Assembly: GCA_963792875.1 (NCBI GenBank)
Contig: CAWBXV010000002.1
Span: forward strand, 1-64,000
Origin: JAHEGP01 sp963792875
GTDB lineage: Bacteria > Pseudomonadota > Gammaproteobacteria > Pseudomonadales > JAHEGP01
Direction of reading: 5' to 3'
DNA length: 64,000 nucleotides
In this document: piece by piece, positions 57,285 through 64,000 of the stretch
How positions within the stretch are numbered: the stretch's first letter is position 1
Layout: each line of letters starts with the position of its first letter
The notes under the pieces: model-generated
The model's input: the letters and a program-made list of their open reading frames with translations, nothing else
Told to the model about the DNA's origin: nothing
Databases searched by the model: none
Made by a program: the position numbers and the translations under genes

Positions 57285-58607
57285 ATGCCTGAACCCAAAG
57301 TCGGCTTCGTCTCTCTCGGATGCCCCAAAGCCCTGGTCGATTCCGAGCGCATCCTCACGCAGCTGCGCCTGGATGGCTACCAGATCGCGGCAGATTATGC
57401 GGGCGCCGATGTGGTGGTGGTCAACACCTGCGGCTTTATCGACTCCGCCAAGCGCGAAAGCCTGGAGGCCATCGGCGAAGCCCTGCAGGAGAACGGCAAG
57501 GTCATCGTCACCGGCTGCATGGGGGGTGACGCCGAGGCCATTCGCCAGGCCCACCCCGCCGTGCTCAGCGTCACCGGTCCGCAGGCCTACGAGGCAGTGG
57601 TCGCGGCCGTCCACCAGCACGCCCCCCACTCGCGCCGGCACGATCCCCTCATCGATCTGGTGCCGCCGCAGGGCATCAAGCTGACCCCGCGACACTACGC
57701 CTACCTGAAGATTTCCGAGGGCTGCAACCACCGCTGCAGCTTCTGCATCATTCCCTCCCTGCGCGGCGACCTGGTCAGTCGGCCCATCGGCGAGGTCATG
57801 GACGAAGCGCAGCGCCTGGTCGACGCGGGTGTGCGCGAGCTGCTGGTGATCTCCCAGGACACCAGCGCCTACGGCGTCGACAGCAAGTACCGCACCGGTT
57901 TCTGGCAGGGCCGCCCCCTGAAGAGCGATCTGCAGACGCTGTGCGAAGCGCTCGGCGAGCTGGGCGTGTGGGTGCGGCTGCACTACGTCTACCCCTATCC
58001 CCACGTGGATCACGTGATCCCGCTGATGGCCGAGGGCCTGATACTGCCCTATCTGGACATCCCGCTGCAGCATGCCAGCCCGCGCATCCTCAAGGCGATG
58101 CGGCGCCCGGCCCACCAGGAGAAAACCCTGGCGCGCATCCGGCAGTGGCGGGACATCTGCCCCGAACTGGCCCTGCGCAGCACTTTCATCGTCGGCTTCC
58201 CGGGAGAGACCGAGGACGACGTGCAGATGCTGCTCGACTTTATCGAGGAGGCGCAGCTCGACCGCGTGGGCTGCTTTGAATACTCTCCCGTCGCCGGCGC
58301 CAGCGCCAACGCGCTGGCCGATCACGTGCCCGACGCCCTCAAGGCCGAGCGCCGCGAGCGTTTCATGGCGCTGCAGCAGCGCATATCGGCCGACAGGCTG
58401 CAGGAGAAAATCGGCTGGGAGATTCCCGTCATCATCGACGAAGTGGGCGCCGATGGCGCCCTGGGGCGCAGCTATGCCGACGCCCCCGAGATCGACGGCC
58501 AGGTTCACCTGCCGGGTGCCAGCCAGCTGGCGCCGGGCGATATCCTGCTGGCCCGGGTCGTGGCCGCAGACGAGTACGACCTGGAAGCCGTCGTGCTGCC
58601 CGCGTGA
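57285..58607 (+). CDS. rimO: Ribosomal protein S12 methylthiotransferase RimO
   Basis: The protein has 440 residues. The N-terminal MTTase domain (VGFVSLGCPKALVDSERILT, NTCGFIDSAKRES, VTGCMGG) binds one cluster. The radical-SAM motif CNHRCSFC (in KISEGCNHRCSFCIIPS) binds the second. A C-terminal TRAM domain (about 375-440) recognises S12. It modifies Asp of ribosomal protein S12. Its last four bases overlap the rsmE GTG start. Confidence 0.97.
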   Translation: MPEPKVGFVSLGCPKALVDSERILTQLRLDGYQIAADYAGADVVVVNTCGFIDSAKRESLEAIGEALQENGKVIVTGCMGGDAEAIRQAHPAVLSVTGPQAYEAVVAAVHQHAPHSRRHDPLIDLVPPQGIKLTPRHYAYLKISEGCNHRCSFCIIPSLRGDLVSRPIGEVMDEAQRLVDAGVRELLVISQDTSAYGVDSKYRTGFWQGRPLKSDLQTLCEALGELGVWVRLHYVYPYPHVDHVIPLMAEGLILPYLDIPLQHASPRILKAMRRPAHQEKTLARIRQWRDICPELALRSTFIVGFPGETEDDVQMLLDFIEEAQLDRVGCFEYSPVAGASANALADHVPDALKAERRERFMALQQRISADRLQEKIGWEIPVIIDEVGADGALGRSYADAPEIDGQVHLPGASQLAPGDILLARVVAADEYDLEAVVLPA

Positions 58608-59332
58608 ATCTGCTGCTGCTGCAGCCGGACGATTTCATCGGGGCGCAGCGGGTACGCCTGACCGGGCGCCGCTGCCGGCATCTGCGCGAGGTACTGGGAG
58701 TGCAGCCAGGCCAGCAGCTGCGCGTCGGCGTCATCGATGGCCCGATGGGGCAGGGCCGCGTCACCGCCACGACGCCGACCGCCGTCGAGCTTCAGGTCGA
58801 GCTCGCGCAGGCACCGCCCGAACCGCTGCCGCTGACGCTGGTGCTGGGCCTGAGCCGCCCGAAGATGATGCGCCGCATCTTCCGCACCATCGCCGAGCTC
58901 GGCATCAAGCACGCCGTCATCGTCAATACCCGCCGGGTCGAAAAGAGCTTCTGGCAGAGCCCGCTGCTGGCCGCGGACGCCGTGCGCCACAGCCTCTGCG
59001 AGGGGCTGGAACAGGCGCGCGACACCGTGCTGCCGCTCATCGAGTACCGCCGCCGCTTCAAGCCCTTCGCCGAAGACGAGCTGCCCGCACTGACTCGCGG
59101 CCGCCGCGCGCTGGCCGCGCACCCCGGCGCCGCCGCCGCGGCGCCACCTGCGGACAGCGGCGACTCTCTGCTGCTGTGCATCGGGCCCGAAGGCGGCTTC
59201 ATCCCCTACGAGATCGAGCTGCTGGAGCGTGCCGGCTGCAGCACGATGGACCTGGGTCAGCGCATACTGCGCGTCGAAAATGCCATCACCGTCGCCGCGA
59301 CCAGGCTGCTCGCGTCGCGGCCCCCGGCGTAG
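58604..59332 (+). CDS. rsmE: 16S rRNA m3U1498 methyltransferase RsmE
   Basis: The protein has 242 residues with a GTG start inside the rimO stop. Hallmarks are RLTGRRCRHLREVLGVQPGQQL, VLGLSRPKMMRRIFRTIAELG and the knotted SPOUT domain ending CIGPEGGFIPYEIELL, LGQRILRVENAITVAATRLL. It methylates U1498 of 16S rRNA. Pairing with rimO suggests a translation-modification operon. Confidence 0.96.
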   Translation: MNLLLLQPDDFIGAQRVRLTGRRCRHLREVLGVQPGQQLRVGVIDGPMGQGRVTATTPTAVELQVELAQAPPEPLPLTLVLGLSRPKMMRRIFRTIAELGIKHAVIVNTRRVEKSFWQSPLLAADAVRHSLCEGLEQARDTVLPLIEYRRRFKPFAEDELPALTRGRRALAAHPGAAAAAPPADSGDSLLLCIGPEGGFIPYEIELLERAGCSTMDLGQRILRVENAITVAATRLLASRPPA

Positions 59333-59434
59333 CGGGCCAGCCCAGGCTTTTCTGCCGACGCCGGCCACTATACAATCGCAGGACGGGAGCACCCGCTGCG
59401 GGCGCCCCCCACCGAGCCGAGCGGGGAGGCAGCG

Positions 59435-60847
59435 GTGCTACAGCTGACCGGCACTGAAGCCATGCTGATCCAGCAGGAAGGCGAACGCCAACCGCAGCAC
59501 ATCAGCCTGCTGCTGATCTACGACCCATCCTCGGCACCCCTGCAGCAGGTGCTCTACCGGGAGATCCTGGCGGCACTGCAGCGCAGTCTGCCATCCTCCA
59601 GCCTGTTCCGCCGCAAGCTGGTGACCGCACTGAGACTGCAGCTGCCGTACTGGATCGAGGGCGAGCACTTCGATTTCGAATACCACGTGCGCCACATCGC
59701 CCTGCCCAGACCCGGCGGCTCGGCGCAGCTGCAAAAGCTGCTCGCCAGGCTGCACGGCGTGCCGCTGGACCTGTCCAGGCCGCTGTGGGAGGTCTATGTC
59801 ATCGAGGGCCTGTCGGCACTGCCGGAGCACCGCGAAAACAGCTTCGCGCTGCTGTTCAAAATCCACCTGGCGGCGGTCGAGAAGCTGGATTTTCCCGGTC
59901 TCATCGACGCCATCCACACTACCACGCCCGAGCCCGCGGCAACCCTCCGGCCCGACGACTGGTGCCCGGAGCCGGCACCGCCGGCGTGGCGCATGCTGTC
60001 CCGGGCCTATGTCGACGGCGTGCGCCAACCCACGCGGCTGCTGCGGACCGCCGGTGCGGCCCTGGACTCACTGCGGCGGCGCGCGACGCCAGCCGACACC
60101 ACCGCCGCGGGCGCTGCGGGGCGCACCCGCTTCAATGCGCCCCTGGGCACCGAGCGCGTCATGGGCAGCATCGACATCGACCAGGCGGCGCTGAGCGCGA
60201 TCGCCCACGCGGTACCGGGCGTGACCAGCGATGACGTGATCGCCAGTATCGTCGGCGGCGCCCTGCGGCGCTACCTGATAGAGAAGGCCGAACTGCCGGC
60301 GGAGTCCCTGTCCGCCGCCGTTCCCGTCAGCGTTGGCCGCGATACCCACGGCGCGGCAGCGCGGGCGCGGATCAGCCTGATCAAGCTCTCCCTGGGCACC
60401 ACCATCGACAACCCGATCGAGCGCCTTAGCCACATCCACAGCGCCGCCCGCCAGGCTCAGGCCGGCCTGCGTGCCGTCGAGGCCAGGCACAGCCCGCAGC
60501 CAGGCGACAGCGATGCGACCCGCAATTCCGTCTTCTGCCTGCATCAGGGAGCGTTGCGGGAAGTGCTGGAGCGCACGCCCGCGCCTTTCAATGTGCTCCT
60601 GTCCCGCTTGCACTGCCCCACCGCGCCCCGCTACTTCTCCGGCGCCATACTGCAATCGGTGGTCGCGCTGGGGACGCTGATGGATCAGATCGGCCTGTGC
60701 CATACCGCGACCTCGGGACGGGACCGCACCAGCATCAGCTTCGTCGCCTGCCGCGACATGCTGCCCGACCCGGAACGCTATAGCGCCTGCCTTGAGCAGA
60801 GCCTGCGCCAGCTGCAGCTGGAGACGCTGCGCGGGCGCGCTCCCTGA
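59435..60847 (+). CDS. WS/DGAT-family protein without the HHxxxDG motif
   Basis: The protein has 470 residues with a GTG start. The fold is that of wax ester synthase/diacylglycerol acyltransferase: MLIQQEGERQPQHIS at the N-terminus, the DFEYHVRHIALPRPGG and PLDLSRPLWEVYVIEGL region, and late SRLHCPTAPRY and ISFVACRDMLPDPE. The catalytic HHxxxDG, expected in KIHHAxVDG, instead reads KIHLAAVEKLD (residues 142-152; the second His, Asp and Gly are lost). Acyltransferase activity by the usual mechanism is unlikely; a binding or regulatory role is possible. Confidence 0.9.
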   Translation: MLQLTGTEAMLIQQEGERQPQHISLLLIYDPSSAPLQQVLYREILAALQRSLPSSSLFRRKLVTALRLQLPYWIEGEHFDFEYHVRHIALPRPGGSAQLQKLLARLHGVPLDLSRPLWEVYVIEGLSALPEHRENSFALLFKIHLAAVEKLDFPGLIDAIHTTTPEPAATLRPDDWCPEPAPPAWRMLSRAYVDGVRQPTRLLRTAGAALDSLRRRATPADTTAAGAAGRTRFNAPLGTERVMGSIDIDQAALSAIAHAVPGVTSDDVIASIVGGALRRYLIEKAELPAESLSAAVPVSVGRDTHGAAARARISLIKLSLGTTIDNPIERLSHIHSAARQAQAGLRAVEARHSPQPGDSDATRNSVFCLHQGALREVLERTPAPFNVLLSRLHCPTAPRYFSGAILQSVVALGTLMDQIGLCHTATSGRDRTSISFVACRDMLPDPERYSACLEQSLRQLQLETLRGRAP

Positions 60848-61117
60848 CGGACCTGCCGAAACGCAGCGGCCGCAAGAAAATGGCTACAAAACGCTCCGGA
60901 ACAATAGTAGGATGCCAAAAGACCCGGTGGCAGTCTGCCGTTACTACCACGCTCCAGGGTTGTTGAGCCGGACGCCAGCGGCACCGTGCCTATCGGTGGT
61001 TTTGTTGGCTACATGGAGTCCGCAAGGCACGTCAGCCAAAACGGCGGCCGGCCCGAAGCCCCGGGCATGGGCACCGCCGTGGCGCGGTTACCAACAATAA
61101 AAAGAGGAAGAACCACG

Positions 61118-62314
61118 ATGTCCGCACTACTCGACAAAGCCTTCTCACCGGCAAAACTGAACGGACTGCAGCTGCGCAACCGCATTATCAAGGCGGGCGC
61201 ATTCGAGGGCATGACCCCCAAGGGCGTACCGAACGAGAGACTGATCAAGCACCACTCCGAACTGTCGGAGGGCGGCGTCGGCCTGACCACCGTGGCCTAC
61301 TGCGCAGCCGAGGCGGACGGCCGGGTCATGGAAGAGATGATGTACATGCACGAGGGCATCCGGCCCCAGCTCGAGGAGCTGGCCGCCAGCGTCCATCAGC
61401 ACGGCGGCGCGCTGTCCGGCCAGCTCGGCCACTGCGGCAACTTCACCCAGAACAAGGATTTCCGCGGCAAGCGCCCGCTTGGCCCCAGCCGCGCCTTCAA
61501 CCTCAGCGGCGTGCCCTACGGCCTGCCCTTCGCCGGCGCCATGGGCACCGAGGACATGAACCGCCTGGTGCAGACTTTCCACGATGCCGCGACGTTCATG
61601 AAGTCCGTCGGTTTCGACGCCATCGAGATCCACTTCGCCCACGGCTATGGCCTGAGCCAGTTCATCAGCCCCAAGACCAACAAGCGCAAGGATGAGTACG
61701 GCGGCTCCATCGAAAACCGCATGCGGCTGCCGCTGCGGGTGCTGGAGGCCGTGCGCAAGGCCGTGGGTGACGACTTCCCCATTCTCGGCAAGATGGGTCT
61801 GACCGACGGGGTGAAGGGCGGACTGGAGATCGACGAGGCGCTTAAAGTCGCGGCTATGCTGGACAAAGGCGGCATCGATTGCCTGATACCCAGCGGCGGC
61901 ACCAGCAGCATGAACCCGATGCTGCTGTTCCGCGGCGACAACATCTGGGGGCCGCTGCTCAAGGCCGAGACCAACCCGCTGCTGTGGCTGGGCATATTCA
62001 TGATGAAGCCCTTCATGTTCTTCGACTACCCCTATGAGGAGATGTACTTCCTCGATGGCGCGCGGCGCGTGCGGGATACGGTCAAGAACGCCAAGGTCTG
62101 CTATATCGGCGGCGTCAGCACCGTCGAAAGCATCGAGAAGGCCATGTCCGAGTTCGATTTTATCGAGATGGCCCGCGCCCTGATCGCCGACCCTGCGCTG
62201 GTGAAACATGCCTCGAGCAACCCGCAGTACAGGAACCCCTGCACCCATTGCAACAAGTGTGCCGCGCTGATCAAGAGCGACACCGGGGTATACTGCGTCG
62301 AACTGGCCCAGTAG
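61118..62314 (+). CDS. NADH:flavin oxidoreductase / Old Yellow Enzyme family
   Basis: The protein has 398 residues with a TIM-barrel flavin fold. LRNRIIKAGAFEGMTPKGVP, GQLGHCGNFTQNKDF, DAIEIHFAHGYGLSQFISPKTNKRKDEYGGS (read as shorter parts), IEMARALIADPALVKH and a C-terminal CTHCNKCAALI are typical. The last two or three Cys may bind Fe-S, as in the 2,4-dienoyl-CoA reductase group, but the C-terminal FAD/NAD domain is missing. The substrate is unknown. RBS AGAGGAAG. Confidence 0.9.
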   Translation: MSALLDKAFSPAKLNGLQLRNRIIKAGAFEGMTPKGVPNERLIKHHSELSEGGVGLTTVAYCAAEADGRVMEEMMYMHEGIRPQLEELAASVHQHGGALSGQLGHCGNFTQNKDFRGKRPLGPSRAFNLSGVPYGLPFAGAMGTEDMNRLVQTFHDAATFMKSVGFDAIEIHFAHGYGLSQFISPKTNKRKDEYGGSIENRMRLPLRVLEAVRKAVGDDFPILGKMGLTDGVKGGLEIDEALKVAAMLDKGGIDCLIPSGGTSSMNPMLLFRGDNIWGPLLKAETNPLLWLGIFMMKPFMFFDYPYEEMYFLDGARRVRDTVKNAKVCYIGGVSTVESIEKAMSEFDFIEMARALIADPALVKHASSNPQYRNPCTHCNKCAALIKSDTGVYCVELAQ

Positions 62315-62326
62315 TGACGCGCTCAT

Positions 62327-62348
62327 GCCCCCGCTGGAAGCGGGGGGC
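62327..62348. terminator. Hairpin after the flavin oxidoreductase gene
   Basis: An 8-bp GC stem (CCCCCGCT / AGCGGGGG) closes on GGA, 13 bases after the stop codon. It has no U-tract, so it is a weak terminator candidate. Confidence 0.4.
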
Positions 62349-62413
62349 AATTGGTAATTCACTCACCGCGCCCCGCTGGAAGGGGCCGGAGGGGTGCTAC
62401 GAAGCTGACGCCA

Positions 62414-62956
62414 ATGGCCAATTCCGATAGCGGCCGCTTCAGTCGGCCGGCGGTGGTACTGCACTGGGTAATGGCACTGGCCATCGTCGGCCTGTTTGCG
62501 CTGGGCCTCTATATGGTCGACCTGGACTACTACCACCCCTGGTACAACTCGGCGCCGCAGCTTCATCAGAGCCTGGGCATAGTGGTCGGCCTGCTGCTGC
62601 TCGTGCGCGTGGGGGTACGGCTGGCCCTGCCACCCCCGCTGCCGCTGCCGAGCGTCTCAGCGACCGAGAGAGCGCTGGCCGGCATCGCCCACGGCCTGCT
62701 ATATTTGCTCATCCTGCTGGTCGTGGCGACCGGCTATCTGATCGCCAGCGCCGATGACACCGCCGTGGCGGTCTTTTCGTGGTTTTCAGTGCCCGCTCTG
62801 CCCGTCGCACTGGAGGGTCAGGAGGACATCGCGGGGCTGTGGCACGAATGGCTGGCGTGGACGCTCATCGCGCTGGCCGCAGTGCATGCCGCCGCCGCTC
62901 TCAAACACCACTTCATCGACCGCGACGATACCCTGAGGCGGATGCTGGGCCGCTGA
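62414..62956 (+). CDS. Cytochrome b561 family protein
   Basis: The protein has 180 residues with four membrane helices. Heme-ligand His residues are suggested by LHWVMALAIVGLFALG, LHQSLGIVVGLLLLVR, IAHGLLYLLILLVVATGY and WHEWLAWTLIALAAVHAAAALKHHF, the CybB-like pattern. It moves electrons in the inner membrane. The YceI gene follows after 52 bases, a standard cybB-yceI pairing. Confidence 0.93.
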   Translation: MANSDSGRFSRPAVVLHWVMALAIVGLFALGLYMVDLDYYHPWYNSAPQLHQSLGIVVGLLLLVRVGVRLALPPPLPLPSVSATERALAGIAHGLLYLLILLVVATGYLIASADDTAVAVFSWFSVPALPVALEGQEDIAGLWHEWLAWTLIALAAVHAAAALKHHFIDRDDTLRRMLGR

Positions 62957-63008
62957 GGCGGGCCCGCATCCAGCTCGACTGACGCATCCAACCCTGAGGT
63001 CCTGCACT

Positions 63009-63620
63009 ATGCACGCAACACCCCTGCGCACGGCCCTGCTGGCCGTCGCCCTGCAGTGGCTGCCGGCAGCCGCGCTCAATGCCGACACCTACCTTATCGA
63101 TACGGACGGCATGCATGCATCGATCCAGTTCCGCATCCAGCATCTGGGCTATAGCTGGCTGTACGGCCGCTTCAATGCTTTCAGCGGCAGCTTCTCCTAC
63201 GACGCCGCGCAGCCCGAAGCGTCCTGGGTCAAGGTCACCATCAATACCGCCAGCATCGACAGCAACCACGCCAAGCGCGACAAGCATCTGCGCGACGAGG
63301 AATTCCTCGACGTGAGCCGATATCCCGAGGCCACCTTTGCCAGCACCGGCGTGCAGTGGCACAGCGCCGATGCGCTGACGCTCTCCGGCCAGCTGACGCT
63401 GCGCGGCGTCACCCGGGACGTGGTCATCGAGGCCACCAAGGTCGGCAGCGGACCGGACCCCTGGGGCGGGTTCCGGGTAGGCTTTTCCGGTACTACCCGC
63501 ATCGCGCTCAAGGACTTCGGCATCGACAAATACCTGGGCCCGGCCAGCACCACGCTGGAGCTGCTGCTGGACATCGAGGGCATCCGCCAGGACCCGCGCA
63601 AAGCCGGCAAGCGCTCCTGA
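63009..63620 (+). CDS. yceI: YceI family periplasmic protein
   Basis: The protein has 203 residues with a signal peptide (about 1-23). It is a lipocalin-like barrel that binds long isoprenoids: IQFRIQHLGYSWLYGRFNAFSG, ASIDSNHAKRDKHLRDEEFLDVSRYP and TLRGVTRDVVIEATKVG are typical. It is linked to cytochrome b561, as in the E. coli yceJ-yceI arrangement. Confidence 0.94.
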   Translation: MHATPLRTALLAVALQWLPAAALNADTYLIDTDGMHASIQFRIQHLGYSWLYGRFNAFSGSFSYDAAQPEASWVKVTINTASIDSNHAKRDKHLRDEEFLDVSRYPEATFASTGVQWHSADALTLSGQLTLRGVTRDVVIEATKVGSGPDPWGGFRVGFSGTTRIALKDFGIDKYLGPASTTLELLLDIEGIRQDPRKAGKRS

Positions 63621-63632
63621 GGCGGCTCGCGC

Positions 63633-64000
63633 TCAGCGCCCGCCCCCATCGTCGGAGACCAGCCCGGCCAGGGGTTGCCGGGGCAGCGACAACTCGAAGG
63701 CCACCCAGTACTTGAGGATATTGCCGACGTACTGCACGGGCTCTCTGCCCACCCTCCTCGCGGCGATGACCTCCACGTTGTCGAACCAGACGTTGGGGTC
63801 CAGCCCTGCCGCTCCGGCCTCCCGCCGCAGCTGCCGCAGGCGCCCGGGCCCGGCGTTGTAGCCGGCCAGTGCCAGCAGCACGCGATTGAAATCGTCGATC
63901 GCGGCGTCGCTCAGATAGTAATCGGTAATGAAGCGCAGGTATTTCACGCCGGCGTGGATGTTGTTCTCGAGCTTGTCGATCTCCCGGATGCCCACGTTGC
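63633..64000 (-). CDS. Lytic transglycosylase, partial (C-terminus only)
   Basis: The gene enters from beyond the right edge; about 120 residues are visible. NVGIREIDKLENNIHAGVKYLRF and LLALAGYNAGPGRLRQLRREA are the later SLT-domain motifs of MltF-like murein lyases. The catalytic Glu would lie outside the window. It ends 12 bases past the convergent yceI stop. Confidence 0.85.
   Translation of the reverse strand, partial: NVGIREIDKLENNIHAGVKYLRFITDYYLSDAAIDDFNRVLLALAGYNAGPGRLRQLRREAGAAGLDPNVWFDNVEVIAARRVGREPVQYVGNILKYWVAFELSLPRQPLAGLVSDDGGGR

Overview
This is a high-GC chromosomal window from a Gammaproteobacterium. The support is an IscR-led suf operon, RimO/RsmE, an RraA-family protein, a FinR-like LysR gene beside an fpr-type reductase, and PEP-CTERM surface proteins with sigma-54 promoters. 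A marine Halieaceae/Cellvibrionales-like lineage is possible, but the sequence alone does not prove it. Almost every call rests on translated motifs read by eye; no database search was run.

Layout. (1) Bases 1-8725 form one giant inverted repeat folded at 4299/4300 with no spacer. The right arm (4300-8725) has intact genes. The left arm (1-4299) is the same sequence reversed, with indels scattered through genes and spacers alike, which looks like an uncorrected single-pass long read folded back at a contig end. (2) 4446-7408 holds a VPLPA/PEP-CTERM protein, an outer-membrane barrel protein and a divergent exported protein. (3) 7473-21092 is a urea-utilisation locus. On the minus strand are a porin, urtABCDE and an unknown secreted protein. 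On the plus strand are ureDABCEFG and a small His-containing membrane protein. The two halves diverge from a 0.6-kb region carrying sigma-54 promoters facing both ways and an NtrC-like site, so nitrogen limitation probably drives both import and hydrolysis. ureC carries four single-base frameshifts.

(4) 21156-27843 holds a diguanylate cyclase, a fumarylacetoacetase-family protein, an MBL-fold hydrolase, a second PEP-CTERM protein with its own sigma-54 promoter, and an aldehyde dehydrogenase. (5) 28051-34876 is the Fe-S assembly operon iscR-sufBCDSA-sufT-sufE behind an IscR-type operator. (6) 35080-49352 holds PPK2, two cell-wall enzymes, an alpha/beta hydrolase, LysR/ferredoxin-NADP reductase, a sulfotransferase remnant, topoisomerase III, a frameshifted DUF3604 protein, a DUF2505 protein, an EstB-type beta-lactamase homologue and a Lys/Ala-rich histone-like protein. 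(7) 49767-64000 holds mostly housekeeping genes: a CBS protein, an EEP-family lipoprotein, DUF5329, an ABC exporter, RraA, a methyltransferase, a hemerythrin-like protein, DUF2244, RimO, RsmE, a WS/DGAT homologue lacking its catalytic motif, an OYE-family oxidoreductase, cytochrome b561, YceI and the end of a lytic transglycosylase.

The most interesting biology is regulatory. Both PEP-CTERM genes have a sigma-54 promoter about 210 bp before the start codon and a matching 17-bp TGTAAA...CGACA box exactly 64 bp further upstream. This looks like a two-member PrsR-type regulon, with a possible third box at the contig fold. No rRNA, tRNA, CRISPR array or intact transposase gene was seen.
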